From Ovis canadensis (Eukaryota > Chordata > Mammalia > Artiodactyla > Bovidae), in contig NC_091263.1 in NCBI RefSeq assembly GCF_042477335.2, forward strand, positions 74,264,501-74,328,500: DNA of 64,000 nt, in the 5' to 3' direction. How positions within the stretch are numbered: the first letter of the stretch is position 1; each line of letters begins with the position of its first letter. Under the pieces are notes generated by a model. The model was not told where the DNA came from. It made no database searches and was given only the letters and a program-made list of their open reading frames with translations. This document shows, piece after piece, positions 61,403 to 64,000 of this stretch. The translations under genes and the position numbers were made by a program.

Positions 61403-64000
61403 CTGCGGCGGGAGGGGCCGCTGGGCGAGCGCGCTGGAGCCCGCGCCCGCACCCCGGCCCTGACCCCGCGAGGCCCTCGGCCGCGGCTCCCCCAGCGCTA
61501 AGCCTTTAAGATGACCACCGAGCCTCCCACCCAGCAGCCAGGGGCCCCAGCCCCGGACACCAGCGGACGCCTTTCTCACCACCCACGCCTTCTAAAGGGG
61601 CTCCTCCTGGGGCTGTCGCCCGTGGGCTACGGCCCACGCCCCGCACCTCCAGCACCTGAGGGAGGCTGGCGCTCTCCTCCGCACAAGTGCTTCACTGCAG
61701 TCACCCCTCCCGGCCCAAGGACACAGCCTCACATGCCTGACCTGCGGGCACCCCCTCAGGGCAGCCCCGGGCCCGCCCCCCCGCCCCAGCCGCCCCAGCC
61801 GCCCCAGCTGGCTCACCACGTGCTTGAGCTTGGGCAGCCGGCGCTGCCAGCAGTTATAGAGCAGGCCGAGTACGATGATGACCACGCAGAGGGCGCCGAT
61901 GACCACCAGCACCACAAAGAGTGTCCCGTAGTCACTGCGCACCTGGCTGGCCCGGGCCTGGCAGCTGGTGGTGGTGGAATAGTTCTGGATGCCAATCTGG
62001 GGGGGGGGGAGGGGGCCCAGCTCCTTAGCTGGGGCCCTGGGTGCTGGGCTCCCCCCAGGGCCTATGGGACTAGGGCTCAGGGATGGGGAACAGGCCTGGT
62101 ACCTGTGCTGGGAGAGGGCCCTGCCTGAGCCCACCACCCTCGGTGGAGGGCCCCAGCCTCCTCTAGCAGGCCCGCCGTGCCTCTGACCCAACTGTGGTTG
62201 ACGTCCGGCCCCACGCCCACCTGGGGATGCCCAATCCCCAGAGGCCACCGTGAACTGGCCGTCACAGACCACACTGCCCCCCCCAAGTGGGCACAGACAG
62301 GGCAGCTGGGGGCCTCCGCACTTTCCCCACTGCACACCTGCCCCACCCGCCTCCGGAAGCTCAGCTCCCACCCTGGGGTGCGCGTCCATGCCCTGGGCTG
62401 ACCCCAGCCTCCTATTCCTGCCGGAATGGTCACCAGAGTCACTGAGCTGGCCCAGCACTCCCACGCTGTGGGCTGTCTCGGGTGGGCAGCTGGCCTTGGG
62501 CAAGTGGCTGCTGTGCCCCACCCCCTCACCCCCTGGACTGGGCAGACTCTCTCCAGTCAGTGTCTCAGGCCCAGGGGCAGAGAAGGTGAGGTGCCATCCC
62601 CAAATGACAGGTGCCGGGGCGGGCAGGGGGTGCCGCCTGCAGAGCAGAGACCTGGGGGTGCTTTCTGATGCAGGCCTCCTTTCCAAGGCCGGGATCAGCT
62701 CTTCTTCCCGTGAATGGCCTTCCAGTGCTTTCCCACTTTTTACGTTACCCAGGTTCAGTTTTCCCTGCTGGATTCACCACCAATGCACACGCGAAACCTG
62801 CCCACTCGTGTCCTTCCAAAGACCCAGCCCAGGGGCTTTCCTGGTGGTCCAGTGGCTAGGACTCAGCACTCCCAATGCAGGAGCCCCGGGTTCCAGCCCT
62901 GGTCAGGGAAGTAAGCCCGCGTCACGCCTCAGCTCTAGGTCCTGCTCACGGTCACCAAGCTTGGAGATCGCAAGCGCTGCCGCGAAGACCCGGTGGGGCC
63001 AAATAAACGACACATGCCTGTTTATAACAAGTACTCTTTGCTAAAATAACAATAAAGCCCCAGTGTGCCTTTCAGCCAAATCCAACTGAATGAAGCGTCT
63101 GGTGAAGCCAGAAGACCCAGACCCCTGGGTGGGAAGAGGCAGGAGGGCCTGTACACAAGGCGGAGCCCACCAGCCCCGCCCTGTCGTGAACCCCACAGCT
63201 CACAGCCAGCCCCACACGGCGTCTCGTGGGGCGTCTGGGGCAGAGCCCGGCTGTGCCCCCGGTGGGGGCATCTCCTCTCTGCTCTCATCTAGACAGGCAC
63301 CAGCAGGACTCAACAGGGCTGCTTCCCTGCTCACAGCCCCGGCTGGCAATGAGCCCAAGGAGAACCCAGTCTGTCCCTCAGCACTCCGTGCACTTATCAA
63401 GAAGCCCCACACCAAGAGGAAGCCTCCGTGGCGCCGCCCTTCTCGGCCTGGCACGCAGGAGATAGGAGGGGGGCCCAGGCTCTTGTACCTCAGCTCTGCT
63501 GTGGACACTGCAGGCCCGTGGGCATGAAGGGGACTGATAAGGGCCTGGATGCCAGCGAGTGGACAGGGCCTGGAGGACACGGGCTGTCCTCAAGGGGAGA
63601 GGTGAGTAAAAGTGCATCTTGGGGGGGGGGGTCTGCCAGCCTGTCCCCTCAGCCCAGGTCCCCAGGAGCGCGTGGTGACCCTCCCATGCCTCTGGAAATA
63701 TGCGGTGTTCCACCGCCCACCAGGCTCTGCAGGATTCCTTGGGCAGACACGGTGCTTCTCCACTGCTCACCCAGGGAATGCCACCCACCCTCCCAGACCC
63801 CCGAGGCCCCCTCCGCTCTGCGCCTCTCCTGACCACCCCCTCCGTGGCTTGGGTCCGCACCTGCCGTCTCACATGGCTCACAAGGCGGCTGCGGGTAGCT
63901 CCACGCCCCTCGGGGGCTGGATCAGGCCGCGCCCCACCGTGCCTCCACCACCCCGCACTCTTACCTCCTCCAGGCTCCTGCGGATGTCGCCCAGCATGGA
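61190..64000 (-). CDS. PODXL2: PODXL2 (endoglycan), C-terminal part (3 exons, partial)
   Basis: The complement joins 61190-61402, 61817-61996 and 63965-64000 (continuing beyond the window). PODXL2 is a single-pass sialomucin of the CD34/podocalyxin family that can serve as an L-selectin ligand. Present here are the membrane-proximal end of the stalk, the transmembrane helix (TLFVVLVVIGALCVVIIV and onward) and the cytoplasmic tail. The tail starts with a basic QRRLPKLKHV segment and ends DTHL, a class I PDZ-binding motif as in podocalyxin. Phases are 0 at both internal junctions. The mucin and acidic N-terminal domains lie to the right of the window. Confidence 0.95.
61403..61816 (-). other. 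PODXL2: PODXL2 last intron
   Basis: About 0.4 kb of unique GC-rich sequence. No repeat was recognised. Confidence 0.88.
61817..61996 (-). CDS. PODXL2: PODXL2 transmembrane exon
   Basis: Sixty codons from IGIQNYSTTTSCQARASQVR through the hydrophobic helix to KLKHV, phase 0 at both ends. The acceptor tract is eleven consecutive C before AG. Donor GTGAGC. Confidence 0.96.
61997..63964 (-). other. PODXL2: PODXL2 intron upstream of the transmembrane exon
   Basis: About 2 kb. It contains one sense-strand CHR SINE (62832-63007) and a G10 run near 63621-63630. The rest is unique DNA. Confidence 0.88.
62832..63007 (+). mobile_element. CHR-type SINE, sense
   Basis: GGGGCTTTCCTGGTGGTCCA, GTGGCTAGGACTCAGCACTC and GGTTCCAGCCCTGGTCAGGG, ending in a CCAAATAAACGAC tail. 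It lies in a PODXL2 intron on the strand opposite the gene. Confidence 0.9.
63965..64000 (-). CDS. PODXL2: PODXL2 stalk exon, 3' end only
   Basis: Twelve codons, SMLGDIRRSLEE, in frame up to the donor GTAAGA. The DIR.SLEE segment precedes IGIQNYS in the family. The exon runs off the right edge. Confidence 0.85.

Larger units (their letters stand above)
60640..61460. promoter_or_regulatory. ABTB1: CpG island spanning the ABTB1 promoter and PODXL2 3' end
   Basis: CpG dinucleotides are dense and GC content very high from ABTB1 intron 1 through its first exon and upstream into the last PODXL2 exon. Several CCCCGCCC and GGGGCGGGG boxes fit Sp/KLF factors. I see no TATA box near the expected start, so dispersed CpG-island initiation is likely. 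Borders are by eye. Confidence 0.8.

Overview
The window is nuclear DNA of a horned ruminant (Pecora: cattle, sheep, goat or a close relative). The evidence is the density of ruminant-specific repeats: tRNA-Glu-headed Bov-tA/Bov-A SINEs, BovB (RTE-clade) LINE fragments and CHR SINEs, alongside ancient MIR and L1 relics. Most of the sequence is GC-rich and minisatellite-rich, and most long open frames in it are artefacts of composition. I cannot tell which pecoran species it is.

Three protein-coding genes are present, recognised by translating spliced exons. (1) MGLL, monoglyceride lipase, lies on the + strand. Only its last five coding exons fall here (29901-30037, 31084-31194, 38023-38112, 45988-46203, 47808-47933). 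They encode the equivalent of human residues 78-303 with no length change and include Ser122 (GHSM|G), Asp239 and His269. The 3' UTR ends near a poly(A) signal at 49909. Bases 1-29900 look like the upstream intron and hold only repeats and unique intronic DNA. (2) ABTB1, ankyrin-repeat and double-BTB protein, lies on the - strand and is complete in 12 coding exons between 60832 and 56035, with a poly(A) signal at 55758-55753. (3) PODXL2 (endoglycan, CD34 family) lies on the - strand at the right edge. Its last two coding exons (transmembrane plus cytoplasmic tail) and the last 36 bases of the exon before them are present.

The order PODXL2 - ABTB1 - MGLL, with MGLL convergent to the other two, matches the mammalian 3q21-type block. 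MGLL and ABTB1 end tail to tail with about 5.8 kb between them, holding a Bov-tA, an L1 relic and GC-rich unique DNA. PODXL2 and ABTB1 run head to tail, with only about 250 bases between the PODXL2 poly(A) signal and the ABTB1 start codon, all inside one CpG island.

The three products do not form a pathway: MGLL hydrolyses 2-arachidonoylglycerol and other monoacylglycerols, ABTB1 is a BTB adaptor-type protein, and PODXL2 is a sialomucin and selectin ligand. No new multi-gene system is visible. The most unusual observations are in ABTB1. A 40-bp minisatellite in intron 2 has copied the exon-2 end and its splice donor about nine times, and exon 8 carries a C-tract one base short of the conserved frame.
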